A stretch of 64,000 nucleotides of DNA, taken from assembly GCA_963840545.1 (NCBI GenBank), contig CAWIZE010000002.1, positions 620,001-684,000 of the forward strand. The letters are read 5' to 3'. Under the pieces are notes generated by a model. It was given only the letters and a program-made list of their open reading frames with translations. It was not told where the DNA came from and ran no database searches. The translations under genes and the position numbers were made by a program. This DNA is from JAKAWQ01 sp963840545 (lineage in GTDB: Bacteria > Pseudomonadota > Alphaproteobacteria > Acetobacterales > Acetobacteraceae). Within the stretch, counting starts at the first letter, position 1; the number at the start of each line of letters is the position of its first letter. This document shows positions 1 to 8,513 of this stretch, one piece after another.

Positions 1-1215
1 CTGCGCCGCCTCGCCGCCGCATCGCGGCTCATCCTCTGCGGATGCAGCGCCTGCGTCGATCGGCTGATCACGCTCGACGAAGCGGTGCCGGCACTGCTCG
101 CGAGCGCCGAGCCCGAAGCCGTGCGGCTCGGCCGCGAGCTCCTCCGCCGCGCCGCTTCGGGCATCGGCGGCGAGCTCCTCTCCCGCGCTTCCGAGGCGCC
201 ATCGCTCGCGGACCGGCTCGGCGGGCGGCGCAGCCTCGGCGGCACTGCCGCCCAGGCCGCCTATGCGCTGGCCCAGCTCGGCGCGCCCGTGCTGCTTGCG
301 CTGCAGGACCGCACCGCGGAGCAGATCGCCCTGCTTCATCCGGACATCCTGATCGCAACCGGGCACGGGCTCGTGCGCGCCGCCGCGCTCGCCCCGCAAT
401 CGGCGCGCGGGAGGCTGCCGCACGTCATCGTCGAATATGTCGAGGGCCGCGCCGTTTGCGGCATCGTCCCCCCGCGCTCGACCCGGGTCATCGTCCGTTT
501 CGCCGATGACGGCATGGACCACGACCCGGATTTCATCGCCGCGACCCGCCGCCTCGCGGCCGAGGCGGCCTCGGGCATCCTCGCCGGGTTCAACGCGATC
601 CCGGCCGGGGCGCTCGACGCGACACTCGCCGAGGCGGTCGGGATCGCCGAAAGCTGGCGCGCCGCCGGCCTCGCCGCGATCCATGTCGAGCTCGGGGATT
701 TCCCCAACCCCTCCGATCGCAAATCCGTTCTCGCCGCCCTCGCCGGCCGCGTCACCTCGCTCGGGATGAATCTGAGCGAGCTGCGCGCGCTGCTCCCGGG
801 CGACGAGCCCATCGCCGCCAAGGCGAAATACCTCGCCCAGACGTTCGGCGCCGAGCGCGTCGCCATCCACGCCGATGACTGGGCGTTCGCGCTCACCCGC
901 GGCGATCCCTGGCGCGAGCGGCAGGCGCTGCTCGCCGGCTGCCTGCTCGCCGCGAGCCGCGCCGCCCAGGGGCGGCCGACCGTGCCGGACGCGCCGCCCG
1001 CAGGCGCGCGCTACCGCCTGCCGCACCCGGCGCTGGCCGAGGAGGATGGCTGGTACGCCGTCGCCTGCCCGGCACCCTGGCTGCCGCGACCGGCGAGCAC
1101 GATCGGCCTCGGCGACACGTTCGTTGCCGGAACGATGCTGGTGCTCGGCCGCACCCGCGACGAACGCGCGTCACCTTGCCCCGAACTTCCCACGACAACG
1201 CCCGACAGGAGATGA
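1..1215 (+). CDS. ADP-dependent glucokinase/phosphofructokinase family protein (5' end cut off)
   Basis: The frame is open from the first base of the window, so the N-terminus is missing; translation of bases 1-84 (ILCGCSACVDRLITLDEAVP) joins smoothly to the rest, so the ATG at 85 is internal. The protein ends with GLGDTFVAG, the GxGD phosphate-transfer motif of ribokinase-fold kinases, and has SLGMNLSEL and IHADDWAF segments that resemble the conserved blocks of the ADP-specific phosphofructokinase/glucokinase family. Members phosphorylate a hexose or hexose phosphate with ADP as donor. The next gene, 8 bases on, is a LacD-type aldolase, so a ketose phosphate is a plausible substrate. That family is best known from archaea, and the exact sugar cannot be read from sequence. 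Confidence 0.72.
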   Translation: MRRLAAASRLILCGCSACVDRLITLDEAVPALLASAEPEAVRLGRELLRRAASGIGGELLSRASEAPSLADRLGGRRSLGGTAAQAAYALAQLGAPVLLALQDRTAEQIALLHPDILIATGHGLVRAAALAPQSARGRLPHVIVEYVEGRAVCGIVPPRSTRVIVRFADDGMDHDPDFIAATRRLAAEAASGILAGFNAIPAGALDATLAEAVGIAESWRAAGLAAIHVELGDFPNPSDRKSVLAALAGRVTSLGMNLSELRALLPGDEPIAAKAKYLAQTFGAERVAIHADDWAFALTRGDPWRERQALLAGCLLAASRAAQGRPTVPDAPPAGARYRLPHPALAEEDGWYAVACPAPWLPRPASTIGLGDTFVAGTMLVLGRTRDERASPCPELPTTTPDRR

Positions 1216-1223
1216 GAAGAGCG

Positions 1224-2261
1224 ATGAGCGACACACGTGCCATTCCCGATCCCGGCAAGATCAGAAGCTTCCAGCGCGTGACGACGGCGGACGGGTTCTT
1301 CCTGATCTGCGCCCTCGATCACCTCTCGGACTTCCAGGCGCTGCTCGATCCGGACCCGACGACGGTGGACCACCGGCGCACCGTCGCCGGCAAGATCGAG
1401 CTGATCCGCGCGCTGGCGCCCGAGGTCAGCGCGTTCCTGCTCGATGCCGAATACGGTCTGGCGCAGGCGATCGCCTCGCGCGCCCTGCCCGGCAGCGTCG
1501 GGCTCATGGCGAGCATCGAGAACGAGGATTACGAGATCCCGCCGGGCGCCCGGCGCACCCGGCTCCGCGAGGGGTGGAGCGTGCGCCAGGCGAAGATGAT
1601 CGGCGCCGACGTCCTGAAGCTGCTCTGGTTCTTCCGCCCCGATGCCGACGCCGCCGATCACCAGCGGGATGTCGTGCGCAGCCTGGCCGATCAATGCGCG
1701 GAGCTCTCGCTGCCGCTTGTCGTCGAGCCGATCTGGTATCCGCTCCCCGGCGAGGAGCGGGGAAGTGCTGCCTGGCAGCGCCGGCGGGTGGACGGGATCA
1801 TCGAGTCGGCCGCCGAGGCCGCATCGCTCGGATCCGACATGCTGAAAGTCGAGTTCCCCGGCGCGGTCGGCACGGATGCGGAAAAATCGGCTTCACTCGC
1901 CGCCTGCAAGCGCCTCGATTCCCGGATCGGCGGCCGGCCCTGGGTGATCCTCTCCGCCGGCGTCGGCTATGAGGCGTTCCGCGAGCAGGTGCGGATCGCA
2001 GCCGCGGCCGGCGCGTCGGGCTTTCTCGCCGGCCGCTCGATCTGGCGCGACGCCGCGGCAACCCACGAGCCCGAGCGCCGCCGCGCCGCGACCACGGCCG
2101 CCGCCGCCCGCCTCGCCGAGCTTTCGGCCATCGCCCGCGCCGAGGGCCGGCCCTACCGCCCGGCGCTCGATGCCGACGCCGCCGCGCGCGCCTTCCCCGC
2201 CGATTGGTATCTCCATTGGCAGAGCGGCGCGCCGGCGCGCTCGCGCATCGCCGCCGAATAG
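1224..2261 (+). CDS. tagatose-1,6-bisphosphate aldolase-like (LacD family) class I aldolase
   Basis: This 345-residue protein is a LacD-type TIM-barrel aldolase: an early ALDHLSDFQ motif, a DVLKLLWFFRPD strand, a VVEPIWYP strand, DMLKVEFPG carrying the expected Schiff-base lysine, then LSAGVGYEAF and GFLAGRSIW near the phosphate site. The family cleaves ketose 1,6-bisphosphates or related ketose phosphates into two triose units. I start it at ATG 1224 because AGGAGATGAGAAGAG lies just upstream; an in-frame ATG at 1176 would overlap the kinase gene. It follows the kinase closely, suggesting a kinase-aldolase pair for one sugar. The substrate is inferred, not visible; sulfo-sugar aldolases also belong to this family. 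Confidence 0.82.
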   Translation: MSDTRAIPDPGKIRSFQRVTTADGFFLICALDHLSDFQALLDPDPTTVDHRRTVAGKIELIRALAPEVSAFLLDAEYGLAQAIASRALPGSVGLMASIENEDYEIPPGARRTRLREGWSVRQAKMIGADVLKLLWFFRPDADAADHQRDVVRSLADQCAELSLPLVVEPIWYPLPGEERGSAAWQRRRVDGIIESAAEAASLGSDMLKVEFPGAVGTDAEKSASLAACKRLDSRIGGRPWVILSAGVGYEAFREQVRIAAAAGASGFLAGRSIWRDAAATHEPERRRAATTAAAARLAELSAIARAEGRPYRPALDADAAARAFPADWYLHWQSGAPARSRIAAE

Positions 2262-2304
2262 CCCTCTCTCGCTCTTCGAAAAACCCGCCGGATCAGGCGC
2301 CGGA

Positions 2305-3768
2305 TCAGGCGCCCGCGGGATTGGGGGATCGCCAGGCGCGCTCGAAGGGCAGCCGCCAGGCATGCGGCGCCACGAGCTGATGGATCGATTTCGGCCCCCA
2401 CGAGCCCTGCTCGTAGAGGCGCACCGGCGGCGGCGTCTCGAGCAGCGGCACCGATACTTCCCACAGCCGCTCGATGCCCTCGGCGGTGGTGAACAGCGTG
2501 CGGTCGCCGCGCATCGCATCGAGGATCAGCCGTTCATAGGCCTCCAGCACATCGCCGATCAGGCCGGTATCGTGCATCGCGAATTGCAGGCTCAGCTTGT
2601 CGAGCCGCATGCCCGGGCCGGGCCGCTTGCCGTAGAAGGAGAGCGACATCTTCGAGGCGTCGGCGAGGTCGAAGGTCAGATGGTCCGGGCCCTGCGCGCC
2701 GACGCCGGAGCCGGTCGGAAACATGCTTTTCGGCGGCTCGCGGAAGGCGATGGAAATGATCCGCTGACCCTCCGCCAGCCGCTTGCCGGTGCGCAGGAAG
2801 AACGGCACGCCCGCCCAGCGCCAATTGTCGATCATGCATTTGAGCGCGATGAAGGTCTCGGTATCGGATTCGGGATCGACGCCCTCCTCGGTTCGATATC
2901 CGGTGTATTGCCCGCGCACGACATGGGTCGGATCGATCGGCAGCATGCTGCGAAAGACCTTGTTCTTCTCCTCGCTGATCGGGTCCGGCTCGAGCGCGGT
3001 CGGCGGTTCCATGGCCATGAAGGCGAGGATCTGGAAGAGGTGCGTCACCACCATGTCGCGAAACGCGCCGGTCGATTCGTAGAACCCGGAGCGCTTGCCG
3101 AGCCCCAGCGTCTCCGGCACGTCGATCTGCACATGGTCGATGAAATTGCGATTCCAGATCGGCTCGAAGAGACCGTTGGCGAAGCGGAAGGCGAGAATGT
3201 TCTGCGCCGGCTCCTTGCCCAGGAAATGGTCGATGCGAAAGATCTGCTCCTCGGTGAACACCGCGTGCAGGCTGGCGTTCAGCGACACGGCGCTTTCCAG
3301 GTCGACGCCGAACGGCTTTTCCATGATGATGCGCGAGCGCTCCACCAGCTCGGCATCCGCGAGCAGCTTGACCGCGGCCAGCGCGGCGTTGGGCGGCACG
3401 CTCAGATAGTGAACCCGGCGGCTCTCGCGCCCCAGATCCTGCTCCGCCTTCTCGACCGCCGCCCTGAGCGCACCGGGGCCGGCGGCCATCGGCACGTAGT
3501 CCAGGGTGTCCGAGAACGCGGCCCAGGCGCCGTCCTTCTTCTTGCGCGAGCCGAACTTGTCGAGCGCCTCGCCGGCGATGGTGCGAAAATCGTTGGTATC
3601 GATATCGTCGAGCGAAACCCCGATGATCCGGCAGCCGGGGATGAAGCCGGCGCTCGAGAGGTGAAAGAGGCCCGGCAGGAGCTTCCGCCGCGAGAGGTCC
3701 CCGGTGGCTCCCACGAGGACGAGAACTTGCGGATATTTCGGACCGACGCCCGCGCGAATCCTTGCCAT
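2305..3768 (-). CDS. zwf: glucose-6-phosphate 1-dehydrogenase
   Basis: Zwf oxidises glucose 6-phosphate to 6-phosphogluconolactone with NADP, feeding the pentose phosphate and Entner-Doudoroff routes in the cytosol. The 487-residue product has the Rossmann start VLVGATGDLSRRKLLP, the EKPFG motif and the active-site signature RIDHFLGKE with its catalytic His, plus the C-terminal domain running to WGPKSIHQLVAPHAWRLPF. The start at 3768 is preceded by a very purine-rich GGGGGGGAGACG; an in-frame ATG at 3819 would only add 17 unlike residues. It points toward the kinase-aldolase genes, 43 bases from the aldolase stop. Length and motifs are normal for the family. Confidence 0.97.
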   Translation of the reverse strand: MARIRAGVGPKYPQVLVLVGATGDLSRRKLLPGLFHLSSAGFIPGCRIIGVSLDDIDTNDFRTIAGEALDKFGSRKKKDGAWAAFSDTLDYVPMAAGPGALRAAVEKAEQDLGRESRRVHYLSVPPNAALAAVKLLADAELVERSRIIMEKPFGVDLESAVSLNASLHAVFTEEQIFRIDHFLGKEPAQNILAFRFANGLFEPIWNRNFIDHVQIDVPETLGLGKRSGFYESTGAFRDMVVTHLFQILAFMAMEPPTALEPDPISEEKNKVFRSMLPIDPTHVVRGQYTGYRTEEGVDPESDTETFIALKCMIDNWRWAGVPFFLRTGKRLAEGQRIISIAFREPPKSMFPTGSGVGAQGPDHLTFDLADASKMSLSFYGKRPGPGMRLDKLSLQFAMHDTGLIGDVLEAYERLILDAMRGDRTLFTTAEGIERLWEVSVPLLETPPPVRLYEQGSWGPKSIHQLVAPHAWRLPFERAWRSPNPAGA

Positions 3769-4258
3769 CGTCTCCCCCCCCAAGCTGCTGCCCGTGCACC
3801 GCGTTCCTCCCACCCGCATACTGAAGCGCCGGTGCCGCAGCGCAACATATTTCCTTCTCCCGCCGGTCGGCCCTGTGCGCTCATGCCCGTCCTTCGAGCC
3901 CCACGGCGCGCCGCGATGATGGGAACCGCTGCCGGCCGGGGTAGGGCCACAGCGTGAAGATAGGGTTCATCTCCGCCGGTCTTGCCCCACCACCGACCAG
4001 CCCGACGCCGATTCCGCCGCACCGTTCGCGGTGCCGGCCGGGCCCGCGGGGACGAGCGCCCGATAGACCGCCAGGATGGACGCCGCCCTCGGCGCGCGGG
4101 GTCGTCCGCAGCCGATCAATCGCGAATTGGGCCGGCGCGCGGAGCCCCCTTGTCTCGAAGCGCGCGGGCCCGACGCGCGTCGGACCGGCATCCAGAAAAA
4201 TGCTTGGGGTCAAGGCCGGGCGCCGTGAGGATTATCGCAAAATGATCGAATCGCATCG
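3769..4258. other. intergenic stretch, no supported gene
   Basis: This 490-base stretch holds only short overlapping frames on both strands whose translations are Arg/Pro/Ala-rich and look like GC-rich noise. It must carry the zwf promoter at its left end. Its right end coincides with the drop in GC that marks the start of the accessory island. I see no convincing promoter consensus, RNA gene or repeat. Confidence 0.5.
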
Positions 4259-4732
4259 TCATCCCCCATAACTGAATAGCTTCGGGAAGGTGATGCTTAT
4301 CGGCTCGGGGCAATGCAAGGAGGGAAGCCAATCAATAAAAAGGGCGATATCCCGGAAAGTCCCGGCCGGCAATGGCCGATTAGGCTGCGTGAATTCAAAC
4401 TTCCAACCATCGATACTCGCCACGGTCGGCTTCGTCAGGATAACGGGGATCGCATGCGCAATGCCGTCCGGGCCGGCCGGCATCTCCAAATAGACCATCG
4501 CGATTTCCGGCGGTTCCTTTTCGAAGCTCGCCTGATTTTGCATCCATGCGGACATGAACGTGTCCGTCGGGATGCAAAATCTCGTGGGCACGGGCCTCGC
4601 CGTCGTACAGAGCATTTTTGGATCCGCATTCCGTATGATCAAGGAATGATCAGCGACGATGCTCGCCTCCTTTGCCCAGATCATGCACAGGAGATGCAGG
4701 TTTCTCTGCTTGATGGAATCTTGCTCGCTCAT
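4259..4732 (-). CDS. orphan protein of unknown function, intact member of a local paralog pair
   Basis: I do not recognise this 157-residue protein. It has no signal peptide, no membrane segment and no metal or nucleotide motif. Its best landmarks are the block NADPKMLCTTARP (about residues 37-49), a Trp-containing block FMSAWMQNQASF, and a C-terminal stretch with AGTFRDIALFIDWLPSL ending in an aromatic FPKLFSYGG. A second gene 0.4 kb upstream on the same strand (5146-5622) matches it along its length. The start at 4732 has GGGAGG directly upstream; a farther ATG at 4753 lacks one. Base composition is less GC-rich than the flanking core genes, suggesting acquisition. Confidence 0.7.
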   Translation of the reverse strand: MSEQDSIKQRNLHLLCMIWAKEASIVADHSLIIRNADPKMLCTTARPVPTRFCIPTDTFMSAWMQNQASFEKEPPEIAMVYLEMPAGPDGIAHAIPVILTKPTVASIDGWKFEFTQPNRPLPAGTFRDIALFIDWLPSLHCPEPISITFPKLFSYGG

Positions 4733-4810
4733 CACGCCTCCCTCAGCCGCCAAATGACGGAGAATCCAGTGCCGGCTTTCATAGAAAGCTGACAGGTCGG
4801 TGTTTGTCCA

Positions 4811-4875
4811 AGTGCCCGATTGACGCGGCGCTGCGTGATCGCTGCGCGAGTGACGAAACTCTGCGATCGGGCACT
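4811..4875. repeat. 10-bp inverted repeat around a 45-bp core
   Basis: AGTGCCCGAT at 4811-4820 is exactly inverted as ATCGGGCACT at 4866-4875. It lies just upstream of the intact orphan gene, between it and the broken paralog. It may be a small element remnant, a binding region or a long stem; I cannot tell which. Confidence 0.5.
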
Positions 4876-4947
4876 AGCCCGAGCTTCCTACTGTCAAGTA
4901 GCGCAACTCGTTGATCCGACTCGCTTCTTCGAAAAGCGGCGGCTTCG

Positions 4948-5130
4948 CTACTGGGTACAGAGGATATCAATCAGATAGCTGGCTTTTTGTGAGGCTATCA
5001 GATCTGAGCTCGTCGTCAACCGGTGGGACCCATCGCCAATTTCTTGTCTGGCTGCACCCAGCAACTGGCTACCTTTTCGCCTCTTTTTGATGAGAAGCAG
5101 CGATATATCAATGGCTTGATGTAACGCCAT
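4948..5130 (-). CDS. possible small protein, 60 residues
   Basis: This short frame starts MALHQAIDISLLLIKKRRKG and ends DILCTQ. It sits on the same strand as the two orphan paralogs and between them, in AT-richer sequence where a random open frame of this length is less surprising. There is no good ribosome-binding site in front of the ATG. It does not resemble either neighbour, and I know no family for it. It is listed as a weak candidate only. Confidence 0.2.
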   Translation of the reverse strand: MALHQAIDISLLLIKKRRKGSQLLGAARQEIGDGSHRLTTSSDLIASQKASYLIDILCTQ

Positions 5131-5145
5131 AGAAGGAACTTCGGA

Positions 5146-5622
5146 CTAGCTGCCGAATAGCGACGGCAGTTCGAGCCTGATCGGTGCCGGGGGAGATCCG
5201 AAGGCGGGCGGCCAATCGATGAAGAGGATAATTCCCTCATAGCGCCCGGTCGGCAAATCGTCGCCTTGCGTTCCCAGTTTGAATTGTCAGCCGCCGCCGA
5301 CCTCTTCAGGGTCGGAAATGTCGATCGAAACCGCCTGGCTCACATCATGGGCGTCCGCTTTCATCTGCGAATGAAGAAGGGACACCCTGGGAGGGTCGAC
5401 CGCGAAAGCAGGCTTATTCTTGATCCATGTTTTCATGAACCGATCCGTCGTAATGAATGCCCTGTCCCTGCCCGGGCGAGCTGTCATGTACAGAGCTTTT
5501 GGATCCGCCTGCATCAGAATCAGCGATGCATCCGGACCAGGCATGACCGCGGCTTCCCGGGCAGCGAGCATGAACCCAAAATGATATTGTCGCTGATCGG
5601 GTAGGACATCCTCTTTGGTCAT
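5146..5622 (-). pseudogene. second copy of the orphan family, interrupted by an in-frame TGA
   Basis: Reading from ATG 5622 (GAGG upstream) gives MTKEDVLPDQ... with the block ADPKALYMTARP that matches ADPKMLCTTARP in the intact paralog. Translation meets TGA at 5289-5287, but the same frame continues without any shift as QFKLGTQGDDLPTGRYEG, IILFIDWPPAF and ends LPSLFGS at a TAG (5148-5146). In the paralog the residue at the TGA position is Trp (DGWKFEF), so a TGG to TGA change is the simplest account. The downstream part is still clearly conserved, so the stop is recent, is read through, or is a sequencing error. Confidence 0.75.
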
Positions 5623-6131
5623 ACACGCCTCGACGCCTGCCGCATGGGCCGGCCGAATTCTGCCCACCCGGCCGAAAGATAGCGGTCATCCGGCCCGATT
5701 GGAAGCCGATCGCCGCGTGCGGTCGGCGCCATGCGGCCCGCTGATCGAGCTCGCGCTTGGCGGCGACCCGCGGACCCGGGACAGGGGCGCGGCCGCTGCG
5801 GGAACGAGGAGCGCACTATGGTTGAACAGCCTCTTCCTTGACTGTGGCTGCAGGAAATCAGGTCTGGACCGCGGCAACCGAATGCAATCACCCTCGTCCC
5901 GACCTCCTCGGTTTCTCCTCCTGGGTCGGATATCCTCACTGGCGCCATCAGCGGTCGATCGCAGGGCGCGGGCGCAAAAGCAGCGGCTCCGGTATCGCCA
6001 ACTCGGAGCCGGCCAGGCCGCCTCCGGACCGCCTATGCCGCATGCGGGCGGCAAGGCCCGGAACCATGCTTCACCCGACCACGCCGCAAGCTGTTTCGGA
6101 TCGTCTTCCGAAGCCGGTCCGCAATGGCCCC
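5623..6131. other. intergenic stretch, no supported gene
   Basis: About 500 bases between the broken orphan gene and the cysteine hydrolase. Frames on both strands are short, overlap each other and encode low-complexity Arg/Pro/Ser-rich peptides. I see no RNA gene or repeat. It probably holds the promoter of the orphan genes at its left side. Confidence 0.45.
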
Positions 6132-6761
6132 TCAGTTCCGGCGGCGCCAGGTCTCCAGATGGGAAAGCACCGCGTCCAATGTCGTAACGTCCGCGTACCG
6201 GCGTCCGATATCGCGCAGGTTGTCGCGGTGCGGCTGCTCCTCAATGTCGCCGACGCAGTCCTCCGGGACGAGGGTGCGGTAGCGGTGGCTGAAGCTGTCG
6301 ATCGCCGTCGCACGGATGCAGCCGCTGGTGTTGCAGCCCGTGACGATCACCGTGTCAACTCGCTCCTTCGCGAAGAAGTCGCTGACGCCGGTGTTGAAGA
6401 AGATCGAAGGCCCCTTCTTGCAAACCGTGAGATCGTAACCGCGGTCGAGGATGCGCTCGTCAATGGCGGCGCTGGGGTGGTCGTGGAGGAAGGTCTCGCG
6501 CACCGCGGAGATCTTCCAGTACGGCATCTCGCGCTCGCTCATATAGGCGGTGTTGCAGTTCGCGACCGGAACGGCAGAGCGCCGTGCGGCCGCGAGCAGC
6601 TTCGCCGTGTTCTCGAGCGCGCGCATGACCAGCGGCGCCCCACCGAGCGGATACTGTGCGTCGGTAAAGGCCTTCATGAAGTTGACGACGACGATGCCGG
6701 GCTTCTCGCCCCACCCCACGGAAGTGTCGCCGTAGCTTCGCCGCTGGTAATCGTCCGACAT
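6132..6761 (-). CDS. isochorismatase-superfamily cysteine hydrolase with altered active site
   Basis: This 209-residue protein is in the cysteine hydrolase (isochorismatase, N-carbamoylsarcosine amidase) superfamily. It shows VGWGEKPGIVVVNFMKAFTD, then a CKKGPSIFF block with the conserved Lys, and VTGCNTSGCIRATAIDSF holding the nucleophilic Cys. In the family the first strand normally ends in a catalytic Asp (VVDF); here the codon is AAC, giving VVNF, so the triad looks like Asn-Lys-Cys. The start has GGAGGG upstream. It lies next to one copy of the repeat that brackets the restriction operon. The substrate is unknown; family members hydrolyse amides such as N-carbamoylsarcosine or maleamate. 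Confidence 0.85.
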   Translation of the reverse strand: MSDDYQRRSYGDTSVGWGEKPGIVVVNFMKAFTDAQYPLGGAPLVMRALENTAKLLAAARRSAVPVANCNTAYMSEREMPYWKISAVRETFLHDHPSAAIDERILDRGYDLTVCKKGPSIFFNTGVSDFFAKERVDTVIVTGCNTSGCIRATAIDSFSHRYRTLVPEDCVGDIEEQPHRDNLRDIGRRYADVTTLDAVLSHLETWRRRN

Positions 6762-6794
6762 CGGCAATCCCTCCGCTGGTGGCGGCGCCAACCT

Positions 6795-6928
6795 AGCATT
6801 GCAGTTGCGGTTCCCTCTTCGTTCACGTTTTTGGAGTTTGCTCAACCACCTCAGTTTCGGCGGCCTTCTTTGCGAAGACTTCGGTGTTTCTGGCTCGATG
6901 GACCGGCGAAAACGAGGCACAACTCTAA
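6795..6928 (-). repeat. left copy of a 134-bp direct repeat flanking the restriction-modification operon
   Basis: This segment matches 9798-9931 at roughly 87% identity by eye, with no gaps. On the minus strand both copies can be read as the C-terminal end of a protein, VHRARNTEVFAKKA(A/D)ETEVVEQ..KT, ending at the same place with TGA here and TAG in the other copy. In that frame most of the base differences fall at third codon positions, so both copies look like once-coding ends of one gene family. The unit starts three bases past the methylase stop. Confidence 0.85.
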
Positions 6929-6930
6929 TG

Positions 6931-8511
6931 TCACGCCGCCTCACCCCGGAACATCTCGCCTTGCTTGCCGGGCCGGTCCCCGGTCGAGGGAAGCAGCGCC
7001 GCGATAGCGTCCGCAGGCACGTTCGCCAGCTCCTTCGGCTCCATCTTGTAGAGACCGCCGCCATAAACGCGCCCTTCCCCGAGCAGCGTTTCGGGTGGGA
7101 CCGAAGTCAGGAAATCCCACACCTTGCGCGCGAGATCGGCATTGCCATCGAGTGCGCGCGCAAGCACCGGCCTCGGGTAGAGCAGCAGATACACATTCGC
7201 GGCCGTCGCCCGCGAGCGGTTCAGGATGAACCTGAAAGGCTTATCCCGCTTTGCCAGATTGCGCCCCATGTAGGTGCAGACGAATGGCGCGGCCGGCCGG
7301 TTTTCCTGGGCATACCAAGGATTGCGGCGGCTACAGAGGTAGGTTTCCGACGCCGAGGGCTTGCCGCTTTCGAGATAGGACCAGAGCTTCGGATACCGGA
7401 CCCGCACTTCATCTTCCGGCAAGCGGCAATCGAGGATGAACCGTTGCCGCTCGATCATCGGCACTCCGTCAGGATCGGCCTCGATCACGTCGGACGCCAG
7501 ATGGCGCGGTCCGGGCAGGATCGGCCTGAAGAACTCGCGCGGCAGCCCGTGCGCGTCAATTTCGGCGCGGGAGAGGATGAAGAAGCCGTTATCCCCGGTC
7601 GCCAGCCCGCGCTTGATCGAGAAGAAATCGGCCAGTTTTAGCCCTTCTCTTGCCGCGCGGGCTCCGGCCACCGCAAGGCCGGTCCATTTGGGTGCGTTCT
7701 GAAGCGCGCTCGCCGGGATCTGGCGGGACTGTGCCGGGTCGGCCAGCGTGCCGCCGTAGCTGAATTCGACGACGTGCTCCGGCGACGGGCGCCGCTTGCG
7801 GAACCAGACAACGGCCGAGGAAACGAGAGCATCCCCGAATTGCAGGTCGCCCGGGTCAAACCGATGGATGCGCAGCAGCTCGACCTGGTTCTGCAGGTAG
7901 CGCTTCACCGGCACCCCGTAATTCACGTCCATGAACTCGCTCGGGATGAGCCAGCCCGCGATCCCATCCTCGGCCAGCCAGGTATGAGACAGGCCCAGGA
8001 AATAGCAGTAGAGGCCCGCCAGCCCCGCCATGCGGATGCCGGAGGCGGCGGCCGTCACCGCCAGCAGGCGGGCTTTCTCGGCCTTGCCCATGTGGTGATG
8101 CCGCACGTAGGGCGGGTTGCAGATAATGAGATTGAAGCGCCCGCGTGCGGTCGGCGGCTCCATCGCGGTAAAGTCGCCGAGGCCGAATTCCAGCGGGTAG
8201 CCGTTCCACAGCTCGCGTGAAGGCTCGCCATAGCGCGGATCAATCTCAAAGCCAGCCGCCGCCTTGATCCGCTTCGCGGGGAACTCCCGCAGCAGGGCCG
8301 AATAGAACGATCCGGTGCCAATCGCCGGATCGAGGAAGCGGATCGGAACATTCTCGGGTAACAGTTTCCGGGCGTGCGCGAGCACGTCCGACGCAAGCAG
8401 TGTCGGCGTGGCGAACTGGCCGAGCCGGTTCCGCTCTTTCTGCGTCTTCGCGGCGTCAAGCTCGCTTTGCAGGACGAGGCGGCGCGCCTCGATAGGTGTC
8501 AGCGCGTCCAT
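6931..8511 (-). CDS. type II restriction-modification N6-adenine DNA methyltransferase
   Basis: This 526-residue protein modifies adenine in the recognition site of the neighbouring nuclease. Motif I is FLDPAIGTGSFYSA (around residue 60) and the catalytic motif IV is ICNPPYVRHHH, which defines the N6-adenine class. A GQFATP motif precedes motif I, as in Eco57I-like gamma-type enzymes, and the C-terminal half (from about residue 280) is the probable target-recognition region. The gene begins 2 bases after the nuclease stop, so the two are one transcript. Order is regulator-nuclease-methylase, so the nuclease is translated before the methylase; protection must then depend on expression control or on the methylase already being present. 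Confidence 0.93.
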   Translation of the reverse strand: MDALTPIEARRLVLQSELDAAKTQKERNRLGQFATPTLLASDVLAHARKLLPENVPIRFLDPAIGTGSFYSALLREFPAKRIKAAAGFEIDPRYGEPSRELWNGYPLEFGLGDFTAMEPPTARGRFNLIICNPPYVRHHHMGKAEKARLLAVTAAASGIRMAGLAGLYCYFLGLSHTWLAEDGIAGWLIPSEFMDVNYGVPVKRYLQNQVELLRIHRFDPGDLQFGDALVSSAVVWFRKRRPSPEHVVEFSYGGTLADPAQSRQIPASALQNAPKWTGLAVAGARAAREGLKLADFFSIKRGLATGDNGFFILSRAEIDAHGLPREFFRPILPGPRHLASDVIEADPDGVPMIERQRFILDCRLPEDEVRVRYPKLWSYLESGKPSASETYLCSRRNPWYAQENRPAAPFVCTYMGRNLAKRDKPFRFILNRSRATAANVYLLLYPRPVLARALDGNADLARKVWDFLTSVPPETLLGEGRVYGGGLYKMEPKELANVPADAIAALLPSTGDRPGKQGEMFRGEAA

Positions 8512-8513
8512 CT

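Noticed and set aside
1969..3957. Long open frame opposite zwf (over 600 codons)
   Set aside because: It is antisense to a full, typical glucose-6-phosphate dehydrogenase; its translation is Arg/Ala/Gly-rich with no domain. High GC creates such shadows.
4779..4970. A 63-codon minus-strand frame between the orphan genes
   Set aside because: It contains the inverted repeat, has no ribosome-binding site and its translation looks random.
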